Positions 1-6,754 are shown, counted from the stretch's first letter. The stretch is 18,611 nucleotides of DNA from an uncultured Muribaculaceae bacterium (GCA_910583795.1 CAJTZQ010000071.1:1-18611); one strand, 5' to 3'. Program-made: numbers and translations. Notes: generated by a model from the letters alone, not told the origin.

Positions 1-136
1 ACTGCTTGAACACTGCAAGATTGACCGATTGGTTAATCAGTATGACGAAGCGACCGATGTGCTAATGAGGTATCACTTTCTGCCCCAGCAACACACCATT
101 ATCTTGAAAAATATTGTGTTTTACAGCTTCGTATGA
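1..136 (+). CDS. 3' end of an unrecognised protein-coding gene (partial)
   Basis: Starting at base 2, an open frame runs 44 codons to a TGA at 134-136. It reads as plausible protein (for example CKIDRLVNQYDEATDVLMRY) and is followed 14 nt later by a strong palindromic terminator, which is what the end of a transcribed gene looks like. The visible part is mixed helix-like sequence with a hydrophobic last stretch (IILKNIVFYSFV). I recognise no family and the start lies outside the window. A spurious open frame of this length is possible, so the call rests mainly on the terminator position. Confidence 0.45.
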   Translation, partial: LLEHCKIDRLVNQYDEATDVLMRYHFLPQQHTIILKNIVFYSFV

Positions 137-150
137 GGTGTTGTTCCCCC

Positions 151-197
151 TAATATAAAATCGGCAATAAATTCAATTTATTGCCGATTTTATATTA
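151..197. terminator. Bidirectional palindromic terminator between convergent genes
   Basis: The arms at 151-171 and 177-197 are perfect 21-bp reverse complements with a 5-nt loop (TTCAA). The outer part is A/T-rich (TAATATAAAA and its complement), so each strand ends its stem in a U-rich tract, and the core TCGGCAATAAA / TTTATTGCCGA gives stability. It lies between a plus-strand stop at 136 and the minus-strand priA stop at 225, so it can serve both. Confidence 0.85.
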
Positions 198-224
198 GAG
201 AGGATTGATGTGTCCTGATGAGGG

Positions 225-2696
225 TTATACGGGATCGACGTCGTAGTAGATCTGGGAGGTGCGGATTGCCGGGTCGGCAGCTATGGAGGCGGTGATCTGA
301 CGGAGAAGGTCTTTCACTTTTTTCATTGACGCCCCCGCCTCTACTTTTAGCATGATGGATTGGAGATACCATGTCGCCACCCGGGAAACGAACGGTTTTT
401 CGGGTCCCAATACTCTTTCCCCGAATACCTGACGCATTGCCTTTGCCAATGTCACGGCGGCATGGTCGCATGCCATAGCATCTTTGTTTTTCAGATAGAT
501 GTTGATCACTTTTGTAAATGGGGGATAGGCGAATTTCGCACGGTCTTCGATCTCTGCCTTGTAATAAGAAGCGTAGTCATGAGCCTTTACGTATTTAAGG
601 ACTTCATGGTCCGGATTGACAGTCTGTATCACTACCGACCCTTTCTCTTTGCGTCGTCCCGCACGGCCGGCAACCTGTTCGAGCATGTTGTACGCCCTCT
701 CATTACTTCTGAAATCCGGGAAATTGAGCAATGTGTCGGCATTAAGGACGCCTACAGTTCTCACATCTCCGAAATCGAGACCTTTCGACACCATCTGTGT
801 GCCTACAAGAATATCTGTCTCATGCCGGGCAAATTCCTCAATTATCTCCTGATATGCATCTTTGTTGCGGGTCGTGTCGAGATCCATGCGTGCGACGCGA
901 TAGTCGCTGAACTCTTCATGCAGCTCTTCGGCGATACGTTCGGTGCCATATCCGAAAATGCGGATCCCGTTCTGACCGCATGCCGGACATAGTTGAGGGA
1001 GTGTACGGGTGAAGCCACAATAATGGCAGCGAAGGAGGGCAAGATTCTTATGATAAACCAATGAAACGTCGCAATTCTGACATTTCGGGGTCCAACCACA
1101 CTGGTCGCAAACAACTACCGGAGCAAACCCGCGCCGATTCTGGAACATTATCACCTGCTTCTTGTCGGAAAGTGTGTTGAGAATCCTTTTTCTCAGCGGG
1201 GAAGAGAGGATACCTTTCACCTCCTTTTTCTTTCTCATCTCTTTCATATCGACAATCTCCACATCCGGAAGGGTGGCTCCATCGAAACGTTCGGATAATG
1301 TCACAAGTCCGTATTTACCGTTTGTAGCCTTGAAGTAGGTTTCTACTGACGGTGTCGCAGACCCTAACAAAGACTTTGCACCATGCATTCCGGCAAGCAC
1401 CAAAGCAGCGTCGCGTGCATTATACCGTGGCGCAGGATCATATTGTTTGAAAGATGCCTCATGCTCTTCATCCACTATTATCAGACCAAGACGGGCAAAA
1501 GGGAGGAACACGGATGAACGTACCCCTAAAACTACGAGCGGTTCGTTTGTTGTCAGAAGTCTTCTCCAGATATCCACCCGTTCGGAATCGGAAAACTTCG
1601 AATGGTAGACGAGCAGCCGTTTGCCGAAAACTTTCCTGAGTCGGTCAGACAATTGAGTGGTCAGAGAAATTTCCGGAACAAGAAACAATACCTGATTCCC
1701 TTGATCAAGAGTCTTGGCGATCAGGTGGGTGTAGACTTCTGTTTTTCCTGATCCGGTGACACCATGAAGAAGCTGCACCTGATGGCTTTTGAATCTCTCA
1801 GTTATTTCAATGAGTGCTTTTGATTGGGATTCAGAGAGAGGCGATAATTCAATAGGTCTGTCGTTGGCGTTGGCACCGAACCTGTTTATGCTTTTCTTGA
1901 CAACTTGCATTATCCCCTTGTCGACGAGAGCACGCAAGATAGCAGGGGAGACACCGGAAACTTCAAGCAGTTTGTCACGCTCCACATCCTTCAAGTCTCC
2001 GGTAGGCGACATCCATCCGGAAAGATCAAGATAGGCTATCAATGCTTTTTCCTGTTGGCGGGATCTTGTGACAAGTCCAAAACATTCATGGAGCCTTTCG
2101 GAGTTGCCACGTTCAAAAGCAAGATGCACGTATGTGGTCTTTTTGGCACGGTACCTTTCCACCACCTTCTCATCGATCTCCACAATACCTGCCTCCATAA
2201 GACGGTTGACGAGAGACGCTACGTTCTTATATCCGGTTTCCCCTTCAATCTCCGAAATCTTCATCCTTTTCTTTTCCTGGAGATGCTGAACTATCACAGC
2301 CTGACGCTCCGACATTTTAAACGGATTGGTTTCATCCGGCTCATAGTCCGGATTCAGAGAGAGGAAAGTCTCGCTTTCAGGTTTCAGACCGGTGGGTACT
2401 GCAGCTTTGAAGACATCGCCCGGGGCACAAAGATAGTAGTCCGCTATCCAATGCCAGAGTTTCAGCTGGGGATAGCGGACTACAGGTGATGAATCAAGCA
2501 CCGCCATCAGAGGTTTCACATCATAACCTTTCGGTTCGTTAGAGTGAAGACACTCCACAATGGCAGTGTAGTATTTCTTTTTGCCGAACTGTACGAGCAC
2601 ACGCGACCCGATCTGAACCTCCGCAGCCATTTCATCAGGTATGGCGTATGTGAAGGTGGAATAAAGGGGTAGTGGGAGTATGACTTCGGCAAACAA
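225..2696 (-). CDS. priA: Primosomal protein N' (replication restart helicase PriA)
   Basis: This is a superfamily 2 DNA helicase that recognises stalled forks and D-loops and reloads the replisome away from oriC. The 823-residue product has the N-terminal DNA-binding domain (FAEVILPLPLYSTFTYAIP, residues 2-20), Walker A GVTGSGKTE at 312-320, the DEEH box at 409-412 and GSATPS near 445. Eight cysteines at 530, 533, 539, 542, 557, 560, 570 and 573 form the two zinc sites typical of PriA. Motif V (GTQMVSKGLDF) is at 632-642, followed by QVAGRAGR. The length is normal. The start is TTG (bases 2694-2696 read CAA on the plus strand). It lies 8 nt after the TGA of the upstream beta-barrel gene, so the two are probably cotranscribed and perhaps translationally coupled. 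No in-frame ATG closer to the conserved N-terminus is available. Confidence 0.97.
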   Translation of the reverse strand: MFAEVILPLPLYSTFTYAIPDEMAAEVQIGSRVLVQFGKKKYYTAIVECLHSNEPKGYDVKPLMAVLDSSPVVRYPQLKLWHWIADYYLCAPGDVFKAAVPTGLKPESETFLSLNPDYEPDETNPFKMSERQAVIVQHLQEKKRMKISEIEGETGYKNVASLVNRLMEAGIVEIDEKVVERYRAKKTTYVHLAFERGNSERLHECFGLVTRSRQQEKALIAYLDLSGWMSPTGDLKDVERDKLLEVSGVSPAILRALVDKGIMQVVKKSINRFGANANDRPIELSPLSESQSKALIEITERFKSHQVQLLHGVTGSGKTEVYTHLIAKTLDQGNQVLFLVPEISLTTQLSDRLRKVFGKRLLVYHSKFSDSERVDIWRRLLTTNEPLVVLGVRSSVFLPFARLGLIIVDEEHEASFKQYDPAPRYNARDAALVLAGMHGAKSLLGSATPSVETYFKATNGKYGLVTLSERFDGATLPDVEIVDMKEMRKKKEVKGILSSPLRKRILNTLSDKKQVIMFQNRRGFAPVVVCDQCGWTPKCQNCDVSLVYHKNLALLRCHYCGFTRTLPQLCPACGQNGIRIFGYGTERIAEELHEEFSDYRVARMDLDTTRNKDAYQEIIEEFARHETDILVGTQMVSKGLDFGDVRTVGVLNADTLLNFPDFRSNERAYNMLEQVAGRAGRRKEKGSVVIQTVNPDHEVLKYVKAHDYASYYKAEIEDRAKFAYPPFTKVINIYLKNKDAMACDHAAVTLAKAMRQVFGERVLGPEKPFVSRVATWYLQSIMLKVEAGASMKKVKDLLRQITASIAADPAIRTSQIYYDVDPV

Positions 2697-2704
2697 GGGA
2701 TTGT

Positions 2705-3316
2705 TCAGAATAGATAAGCCACGTTGATAAATGCACCGCGATTTTGGGCGGAATAATTATCAAGTTTGATTGTACGCACCTGATAACTGATACCCCAGGA
2801 ATATCCTCCCGAAATCTGCCAGTGTTCAAACAATTCCACACCGGCGCCACATTGCATCGCCACATATCCGGCAGGATGTTCGATGGCGGGCGCGTCGTTT
2901 GTGCTGACAGTGAAACTGAACACCGGACCGCCAAACACGAACGGAGCGAGAGTCCGTTCGAAGCCGTTCATGCGTGTCCATTTGAAGCGGAGATTGAAGG
3001 GAATTTCGATTGTATGTAGCCAGACGTTCTGGTTTTTGATGCCGTCAGAAGCCCATACCTCATGTTCCCCGAAATCTACGTGAGCTCCGTGGAGATTATA
3101 TCTGAGTCCGAGGTCGATACCGAATCCGATACCGGGAATCATTATTTCGCCCATCACACCCGCCTGGCCTCCTGTGAGCATAGAGGTTTTCGCGAGATCC
3201 TGCTTCCAATGGAAAGTAGAGAAGTTGACTCCGACGGTTGGACCCCAGCGGAATTCAGCCGAAGCAGTTAGAGCCGAAGCGAGAATGACTGCCAGGATAA
3301 AGATTTTCCTAAACAT
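2705..3316 (-). CDS. Outer-membrane beta-barrel protein, PorT-like family (second copy)
   Basis: The 203-residue product has a signal peptide: MFRKIFILAVILASALTASA, with probable cleavage before EFRWGPTVGVNFST. After it come alternating hydrophobic/polar strands with aromatic girdles and glycine turns, ending in AYLF, a terminal Phe as expected for Bam-dependent insertion. This pattern fits the small 8-strand-type barrels (PorT / outer-membrane-protein beta-barrel superfamily) common in Bacteroidetes. It is a paralogue of the neighbouring gene at 3355-3960: both have the same layout, both have a mature N-terminus of the type FRxGxxxGxN, and both contain PFNLRFK / PLNLKYK and a QISGGYSWG / QISGAYGFG strand. 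It sits 38 nt after that gene and 8 nt before priA, so it is probably in one operon with both. The specific function is unknown. Confidence 0.85.
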   Translation of the reverse strand: MFRKIFILAVILASALTASAEFRWGPTVGVNFSTFHWKQDLAKTSMLTGGQAGVMGEIMIPGIGFGIDLGLRYNLHGAHVDFGEHEVWASDGIKNQNVWLHTIEIPFNLRFKWTRMNGFERTLAPFVFGGPVFSFTVSTNDAPAIEHPAGYVAMQCGAGVELFEHWQISGGYSWGISYQVRTIKLDNYSAQNRGAFINVAYLF

Positions 3317-3354
3317 TTTATATCAGTTATGTTGCGTATAGAAGAAGTTTTGGA

Positions 3355-3960
3355 TCAGAATAGCCAAGCGGCTGTCACGGTCCAATAGTTGTTTTTAACT
3401 TTCACATCTTTTTGAGCATCCACCCAATGGTCTGCAATATTGTTTACACCGAAACCGTATGCACCTGAAATCTGAAGATGTCTGATAAGTTCAAATCCGA
3501 GACCGATGTTCCATGCCACCTGACAGGTCTTTGTCTTGAACGCATCTACAGAGTTCTTGTCAAGTTTGAAAGCAAATGACGGACCCGTGAACAAATAGGG
3601 TGTAAACACGGAACCTATAACGGGAAGACCGAATTTATATTTGAGGTTAAGAGGAATTTCGAGGAAGTTTTTGTTATAAGACACTTTTTCTCCATCGGGA
3701 CCTTCGAGCTTGGACCCCATGTGGGTGTACATTGCAGAAAGATCGAAGCAGAGTCCGATGAGGGGCACCTGAAATTCTGTCATGACGCCGAGGGTTGAAC
3801 CGCACTTGTTATCATCATTGAAATTTTGAGACATGTTGGAAAGGTGTAGACTGTTGAGGTTGAGACCTGCCTTAATACCGAAGCGGAACTGTGCCTGCGC
3901 TGCTCCCATGCCGAACACGGCAAGGAGAAAAACGATAAGAACTTTCTTGTAAGATTTCAT
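3355..3960 (-). CDS. Outer-membrane beta-barrel protein, PorT-like family (first copy)
   Basis: The 201-residue product begins with a clear type I signal peptide (MKSYKKVLIVFLLAVFGMGAAQA, then QFRFGIKAGLNLNSLHLS). The mature part is built of amphipathic beta strands and ends in AAWLF with a C-terminal Phe, a barrel-insertion signal. It is the first gene of the minus-strand unit that continues with a paralogous barrel and priA. A Bacteroidetes-type promoter lies about 90 nt upstream. The family is typical of Bacteroidetes, where such barrels occur in many copies of mostly unknown role, so I assign location and fold but no substrate. The link to priA is probably just cotranscription. Confidence 0.85.
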   Translation of the reverse strand: MKSYKKVLIVFLLAVFGMGAAQAQFRFGIKAGLNLNSLHLSNMSQNFNDDNKCGSTLGVMTEFQVPLIGLCFDLSAMYTHMGSKLEGPDGEKVSYNKNFLEIPLNLKYKFGLPVIGSVFTPYLFTGPSFAFKLDKNSVDAFKTKTCQVAWNIGLGFELIRHLQISGAYGFGVNNIADHWVDAQKDVKVKNNYWTVTAAWLF

Positions 3961-4047
3961 ACGTTTAGCTTTGATTATGTTAAATTATTACTTATAGACA
4001 GCTTGATTTTTCTTCAATTTTGATAAAAACAGCAGTCCAATCAGGTG

Positions 4048-4079
4048 CAAAGTTAATAAAAACTTTTAAATAGATGAAA
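4048..4079 (-). promoter_or_regulatory. Promoter of the barrel-barrel-priA unit
   Basis: Read on the minus strand, a perfect -7 element TAACTTTG (plus 4055 down to 4048) is preceded after 20 nt by TTTC (4079-4076), three of four bases of the TTTG -33 box. Transcription should start near 4041, giving a leader of about 80 nt before the ATG at 3960. No other gene lies between. Confidence 0.65.
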
Positions 4080-4119
4080 AATGTTGCGATTAAGGGGATT
4101 TCGGGCGGTGAATTTTGTT

Positions 4120-4127
4120 TAACTTTG
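4120..4127 (+). promoter_or_regulatory. -7 element (TAACTTTG) of the DUF59-lpxH unit
   Basis: TAACTTTG matches TAnnTTTG exactly. A TTTC at 4099-4102 is the only -33-like word, and the 17-nt spacing is short. The predicted start of transcription (about 4132-4135) falls on the first ATG of the downstream frame, which argues that translation starts further in, at 4186. The divergent barrel promoter is about 65 nt away. Confidence 0.55.
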
Positions 4128-4185
4128 CAGTATGAAAGGGGTGAGAAGGCTTCCCACTCCCGAAATAAATGATATTTCAATCAAA

Positions 4186-4614
4186 ATGGAAGATAATATG
4201 GATAACAACGCTTCAGAAGCTGAAGTGAAAAATGCTGCCTGTGATTCTGAACTTGCAGATGAAAAGAATGCAGATGTGGAGAAAGTGGAAAATGATGCCG
4301 GCGAGGTGATGCGCATCACTGAGCGCGCTATTGAGCTGCTTCGTACAGTTTATGACCCTGAGATACCTGTCAATGTGTATGACCTCGGTCTCATATATAA
4401 GATAGATTATGAACCGGACACAAAAACCTTGCATGTGGAAATGACTCTCACTGCACCGGGTTGTCCTGCGGCAGACTTCATTATGGAAGACGTGCGTCAG
4501 AAATTGATGAGTGTGGAGGGCCCGCAGAAGGTTGACCTCCGTCTTGTCTTCGAACCTGTATGGACACAAGACATGATGAGCGAGGAGGCGAAGCTTGAAC
4601 TTGGGTTCATGTAA
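4186..4614 (+). CDS. MIP18/DUF59 family Fe-S cluster assembly protein (SufT-like)
   Basis: The C-terminal 100 residues are a clean DUF59 / MIP18 domain, known from SufT and PaaD-like proteins that help Fe-S cluster maturation: ITERAIELLRTVYDPEIPVNVYDLGLIY, then MTLTAPGCP with the conserved Cys, then a DVRQKL helix and the ending MMSEEAKLELGF usual for Bacteroidales members. Ahead of it is a roughly 40-residue acidic Asn/Ala/Glu/Asp-rich segment that is probably disordered. The frame stays open to an ATG at 4132, but a -7 promoter element at 4120-4127 places the transcript start on that codon. I therefore choose the ATG at 4186 (MEDNMDNNASE); 4198 is the next candidate, and a leaderless start at 4132 cannot be excluded. 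The lpxH-like gene follows after 60 nt, probably in the same transcript. Confidence 0.88.
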   Translation: MEDNMDNNASEAEVKNAACDSELADEKNADVEKVENDAGEVMRITERAIELLRTVYDPEIPVNVYDLGLIYKIDYEPDTKTLHVEMTLTAPGCPAADFIMEDVRQKLMSVEGPQKVDLRLVFEPVWTQDMMSEEAKLELGFM

Positions 4615-4674
4615 TTTTGTCGGAAAAACAGCCATATCATAATTCTGGAAAGAAAAAGCTATTAAAAATATGAC

Positions 4675-5418
4675 ATGAAGACCTATTTTCTCAGTGATCT
4701 ACACTTAGGTGCTCCTTATTTTCAGGATTCCCATGAAGCGGAAAAAAGAGTTGTGGCATTTCTCGATTCTATAAAGAATGATGCTGATGCAATCTATCTT
4801 TTGGGAGATGTGCTCGACTATTGGTATGAATATAGGTATGTCGTGCCAAGAGGTTTTGTGCGCTTTTTCGGGAAACTTGCGGAGTTGTCGGATTCTGGGA
4901 TTAAAATAACATGGCTTATCGGCAATCATGATATCTGGATATTCGACTATCTTCCCAATGAACTTGGGATAAGAGTTGTGGATGGAACATTAACAGAGAA
5001 AATCCATGGCAAGACAGTCTTTATGAATCACGGGGATGGCGTAGGAAAGCTTCCTGCCGGTTTCAGATTTATCAGGAGTGTGTTCAGGAACAAAATCTGT
5101 CAACGGGCGTTTAGCGCTATTCATCCAAGATGGACTGTGCCGTTTGCTTATAATTGGAGCAGGCATAGCAGAAAGACCGGGGAGGGGAGAGGAGTGCCCG
5201 ACACGAAGCTTTTAGCCGGTCTCCGTAATTTTGCCAAGGAATATCATATGGATCATCCGGAGGTGGATTTTTTCATGTTCGGACATGTGCATGTGCTGAG
5301 CAGGGAAGAGATAGACGATGGTTGTGAAATTATAGTGCTTGGGGAATGGATAAGAACATTTAGCTATGCAGTTTTAGACGAAAATGGGTTAAAATTGTTG
5401 AAATGGGGGGTAAATTAA
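4675..5418 (+). CDS. lpxH: UDP-2,3-diacylglucosamine diphosphatase-like metallophosphoesterase
   Basis: The 247-residue calcineurin-like phosphoesterase has the full metal-binding set: DLH (D8, H10), GDVLD (D45), GNHD (N84, H85), MNHGD (H119) and GHVH (H204, H206). The N-terminal YFLSDLHLGAP and the internal GDVLDYWYEYRYVVPRGF and NHDIWIFDYLP segments fit LpxH-type enzymes. These cleave UDP-2,3-diacylglucosamine to lipid X in lipid A synthesis at the cytoplasmic side of the inner membrane. The length suits the family. It follows the DUF59 gene after 60 nt. No terminator directly follows the stop; the first one downstream is at 5549-5587. The LpxH assignment is by family resemblance. A related phosphoesterase of other substrate is possible but less likely in a Gram-negative that needs this step. 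Confidence 0.85.
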   Translation: MKTYFLSDLHLGAPYFQDSHEAEKRVVAFLDSIKNDADAIYLLGDVLDYWYEYRYVVPRGFVRFFGKLAELSDSGIKITWLIGNHDIWIFDYLPNELGIRVVDGTLTEKIHGKTVFMNHGDGVGKLPAGFRFIRSVFRNKICQRAFSAIHPRWTVPFAYNWSRHSRKTGEGRGVPDTKLLAGLRNFAKEYHMDHPEVDFFMFGHVHVLSREEIDDGCEIIVLGEWIRTFSYAVLDENGLKLLKWGVN

Positions 5419-5458
5419 TATGTTTTACAACATGTTTCTTACATTTTGGCAAAAAAAA

Positions 5459-5490
5459 TTTGGTCAGTCCATAATAAAGTGATAACTTTG
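5459..5490 (+). promoter_or_regulatory. Full Bacteroidetes-type promoter with no gene downstream
   Basis: TTTG at 5459-5462, a 20-nt spacer and TAACTTTG at 5483-5490 match both boxes of the consensus exactly. The start of transcription is expected near 5497. There is no plus-strand reading frame downstream before the terminator at 5549-5587, so the promoter probably drives a small RNA. Confidence 0.75.
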
Positions 5491-5510
5491 CACCGAACCT
5501 AAAAACAATC

Positions 5511-5540
5511 TTTTTTACCTTAAGATTTTTTACCTGTAGA
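5511..5540 (+). repeat. 15-nt tandem repeat inside the candidate small RNA
   Basis: Unit 1 (5511-5525) reads TTTTTTACCTTAAGA and unit 2 (5526-5540) reads TTTTTTACCTGTAGA, 13 of 15 identical and directly adjacent. Both lie in the predicted single-stranded 5' part of the transcript. Confidence 0.8.
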
Positions 5541-5548
5541 AACTTATC

Positions 5549-5587
5549 AAAGGGTGCGACCGTGGAGGTTATCACCCTTTATTTTTT
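5549..5587 (+). terminator. Rho-independent terminator of the candidate small RNA (and of lpxH read-through)
   Basis: AAAGGGTG (5549-5556) pairs with CACCCTTT (5573-5580), with ACC/GGT (5559-5561 with 5567-5569) able to close an inner stem. A run of six T follows at 5582-5587. This is a standard intrinsic terminator for plus-strand transcription. Confidence 0.85.
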
Positions 5588-5604
5588 GTCAAAAGGGATA
5601 ATAA

Positions 5605-5642
5605 ATAACAGCCTCGATATTTATAAATGTCGAGGCTGTTAT
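5605..5642 (-). terminator. Hairpin after the 68-aa membrane protein gene
   Basis: ATAACAGCCTCGA (5605-5617) and TCGAGGCTGTTAT (5630-5642) form a perfect 13-bp stem with a 12-nt loop, starting 18 nt past the minus-strand stop at 5661. The minus-strand tail is only moderately U-rich, so termination is likely but not textbook. With the plus-strand terminator at 5549-5587 it separates convergent transcription. Confidence 0.65.
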
Positions 5643-5660
5643 GTTGGATAGCCGAATGTT

Positions 5661-5867
5661 TTATTCACGCCTGTTGTTGCGTTTTTCACGGAATCGGTCT
5701 CTGCGTCGGAGTGCAAAGAAGGTTAAAGTGATTATCATTATTTCAGCAATGAGCGTTGCATAGAAACGGAATGCGTGTCCTGATTTGAGCAGGTCAAGAC
5801 CGAAATAAAATGTCATGAAGAGAGCGTAGATTGTCAGTAATACAGTGACAACGATATGTCGTTTCAT
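5661..5867 (-). CDS. Small two-helix membrane protein, function unknown
   Basis: The 68-residue product has two hydrophobic segments (about residues 5-27, VVTVLLTIYALFMTFYFGLDLL, and 35-53, YATLIAEIMIITLTFFAL). It ends in a strongly basic tail (RRRDRFREKRNNRRE), which by the positive-inside rule should be cytoplasmic, so both ends probably face the cytoplasm. It has an ATG start, a hairpin shortly after the stop and protein-like composition, which support a real gene despite its size. It follows the exonuclease gene after 130 nt. No family is recognised. Confidence 0.7.
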   Translation of the reverse strand: MKRHIVVTVLLTIYALFMTFYFGLDLLKSGHAFRFYATLIAEIMIITLTFFALRRRDRFREKRNNRRE

Positions 5868-5922
5868 TAGTTTGTGTTATTAATTTTGCTGTCGCAAAAG
5901 GGTTAAGAGGTTATTGTGTTTA

Positions 5923-5953
5923 GGGTTTAGAGTTGAGGGTTTAGTGTGTAGGG
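5923..5953. repeat. Short 14-nt-period GGGTTTAG repeat
   Basis: GGGTTTAGAGTTGA (5923-5936) is followed directly by GGGTTTAGTGTGTA (5937-5950) and a further GGG, 11 of 14 identical. It is preceded by TTTAGGG overlapping at 5919-5925. It lies in the 130-nt gap between the exonuclease stop and the small membrane protein gene. No function is evident. Confidence 0.6.
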
Positions 5954-5997
5954 ACAATTCGACCATCGAAGGTGATTGTTTTGCCGGAGAAGGGGAG

Positions 5998-6660
5998 TTA
6001 TGATTCTGCATTATCCTGAGGTTCCGGTAGTATTTCCATGAGGTATGGAGATGCTTCCGGGTTAAATTTGCCGGAAGAAAGATGGTCGTAGATGTTTATG
6101 CACGCCATAGCGTCGAGGGCTGCATAACATTGCTGGGATGGAGTAAGCGTCTCCGCTTCCCAATTAGTTAGGCGTTGACCTTTTGAAATTCTTTGTCCGA
6201 ATATAATGGCGTAAATCCGGCTCAGGCTATTGTCTGCAATCTTATAATTCTTAACATAGTTCTGAAGATCGATAAAACCTTCAGGGGTTAAATTGGTTAT
6301 TTTGTTAAGATTATGGAAGTCATCATGGATCGAGACCCCGATCTTAAGTAAATCCGGGTCCTGAAGGATATCTATGAGAGGTTGGGTAAGACCGGTGAGA
6401 TTAAGTCTGAAAAGGAAACATTTATTCCTGGTTGACAATTGCAATAGAGAAACTGTATTGGTTTGTCCTTTCTTGAAGCTCGGTCTTGTCTCGGTATCAA
6501 ATCCTATAACGTCAGATTCCCGAAGCATGGCTACAGCAGGGGATATGTCGGCAGTCTTGTCTACAACACATATATCTCCTTCAAATTGTGCAGCGGGAAG
6601 TTGTGCAAGCTGCTGTTTAGAGATTGTAACTTTTGTTTCAATGGTTTTCTCGGAGTTCAT
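5998..6660 (-). CDS. DEDDy-type 3'-5' exonuclease domain protein (RNase D / WRN-exo-like)
   Basis: The protein has the three exonuclease motifs of the DnaQ-like DEDDy group: ExoI VIGFDTETRP (Asp and Glu of DTE), ExoII LKIGVSIHDD, and ExoIII YAALDAMACINIYDHL with the Tyr three residues before the final Asp. No HRDC domain is present, so it is a stand-alone 3'-5' exonuclease domain protein acting on RNA or DNA ends. The frame is open to an ATG at 6801, but a perfect -7 element (TAACTTTG) at 6754-6747 would start transcription near 6740. I therefore place the start at 6660 (MNSEKTIETKV), giving 220 residues. The 47 extra residues upstream look non-conserved and His/Asn-rich. bioD lies upstream. 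Confidence 0.87.
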   Translation of the reverse strand: MNSEKTIETKVTISKQQLAQLPAAQFEGDICVVDKTADISPAVAMLRESDVIGFDTETRPSFKKGQTNTVSLLQLSTRNKCFLFRLNLTGLTQPLIDILQDPDLLKIGVSIHDDFHNLNKITNLTPEGFIDLQNYVKNYKIADNSLSRIYAIIFGQRISKGQRLTNWEAETLTPSQQCYAALDAMACINIYDHLSSGKFNPEASPYLMEILPEPQDNAES

Positions 6661-6746
6661 ATCACACTTCCGTAAATTGATGACCCCTTCTTGGTTATGA
6701 TGGTGAGCCGGAACAGGACAATCATTATGGTGAAACTTTCTTGATG

Positions 6747-6754
6747 CAAAGTTA
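6747..6754 (-). promoter_or_regulatory. -7 element (TAACTTTG) of the exonuclease gene
   Basis: The minus strand reads TAACTTTG at 6754-6747, an exact TAnnTTTG match. There is no clear TTTG 19-21 nt further upstream, so the promoter is incomplete by consensus. It lies inside the longest possible frame and points to a start at 6660. Confidence 0.5.

Larger units (their letters stand above)
5497..5588 (+). ncRNA. Candidate small RNA (about 90 nt)
   Basis: The interval is bounded by a consensus promoter (5459-5490) and a Rho-independent terminator (5549-5587), contains no ATG, and is followed only by a convergent minus-strand gene. The 5' half is unstructured and U-rich with a 15-nt tandem repeat (5511-5540). 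The 3' half is a hairpin with an 8-bp outer stem and a 3-bp inner stem. It could also be processed from the lpxH 3' untranslated region, since no terminator separates them. I do not recognise it as 6S, SRP or tmRNA. The ends are estimated from promoter geometry and the U-tract. Expression is inferred, not shown. Confidence 0.55.

Noticed and set aside
360..2489. Several plus-strand frames opposite priA, up to 210 codons
   Set aside because: They are antisense to conserved PriA motifs, including the zinc-binding Cys cluster, and have no independent support.
4612..4619. TAATTTTG as an internal promoter for lpxH
   Set aside because: The -7 word is an exact match but no TTTG lies 17-22 nt upstream, and it overlaps the DUF59 stop. 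Cotranscription is simpler.
5360..5575. Minus-strand 71-codon frame across the lpxH 3' end and the candidate small RNA
   Set aside because: It overlaps the lpxH end, has no promoter and low-complexity Lys/Leu content, and the plus-strand promoter and terminator explain the region better.
5881..5888. Plus-strand TAATTTTG between the small membrane protein gene and the exonuclease
   Set aside because: It has no matching -33 box and no plus-strand gene or terminator follows. It is likely a chance match in A/T-rich DNA.
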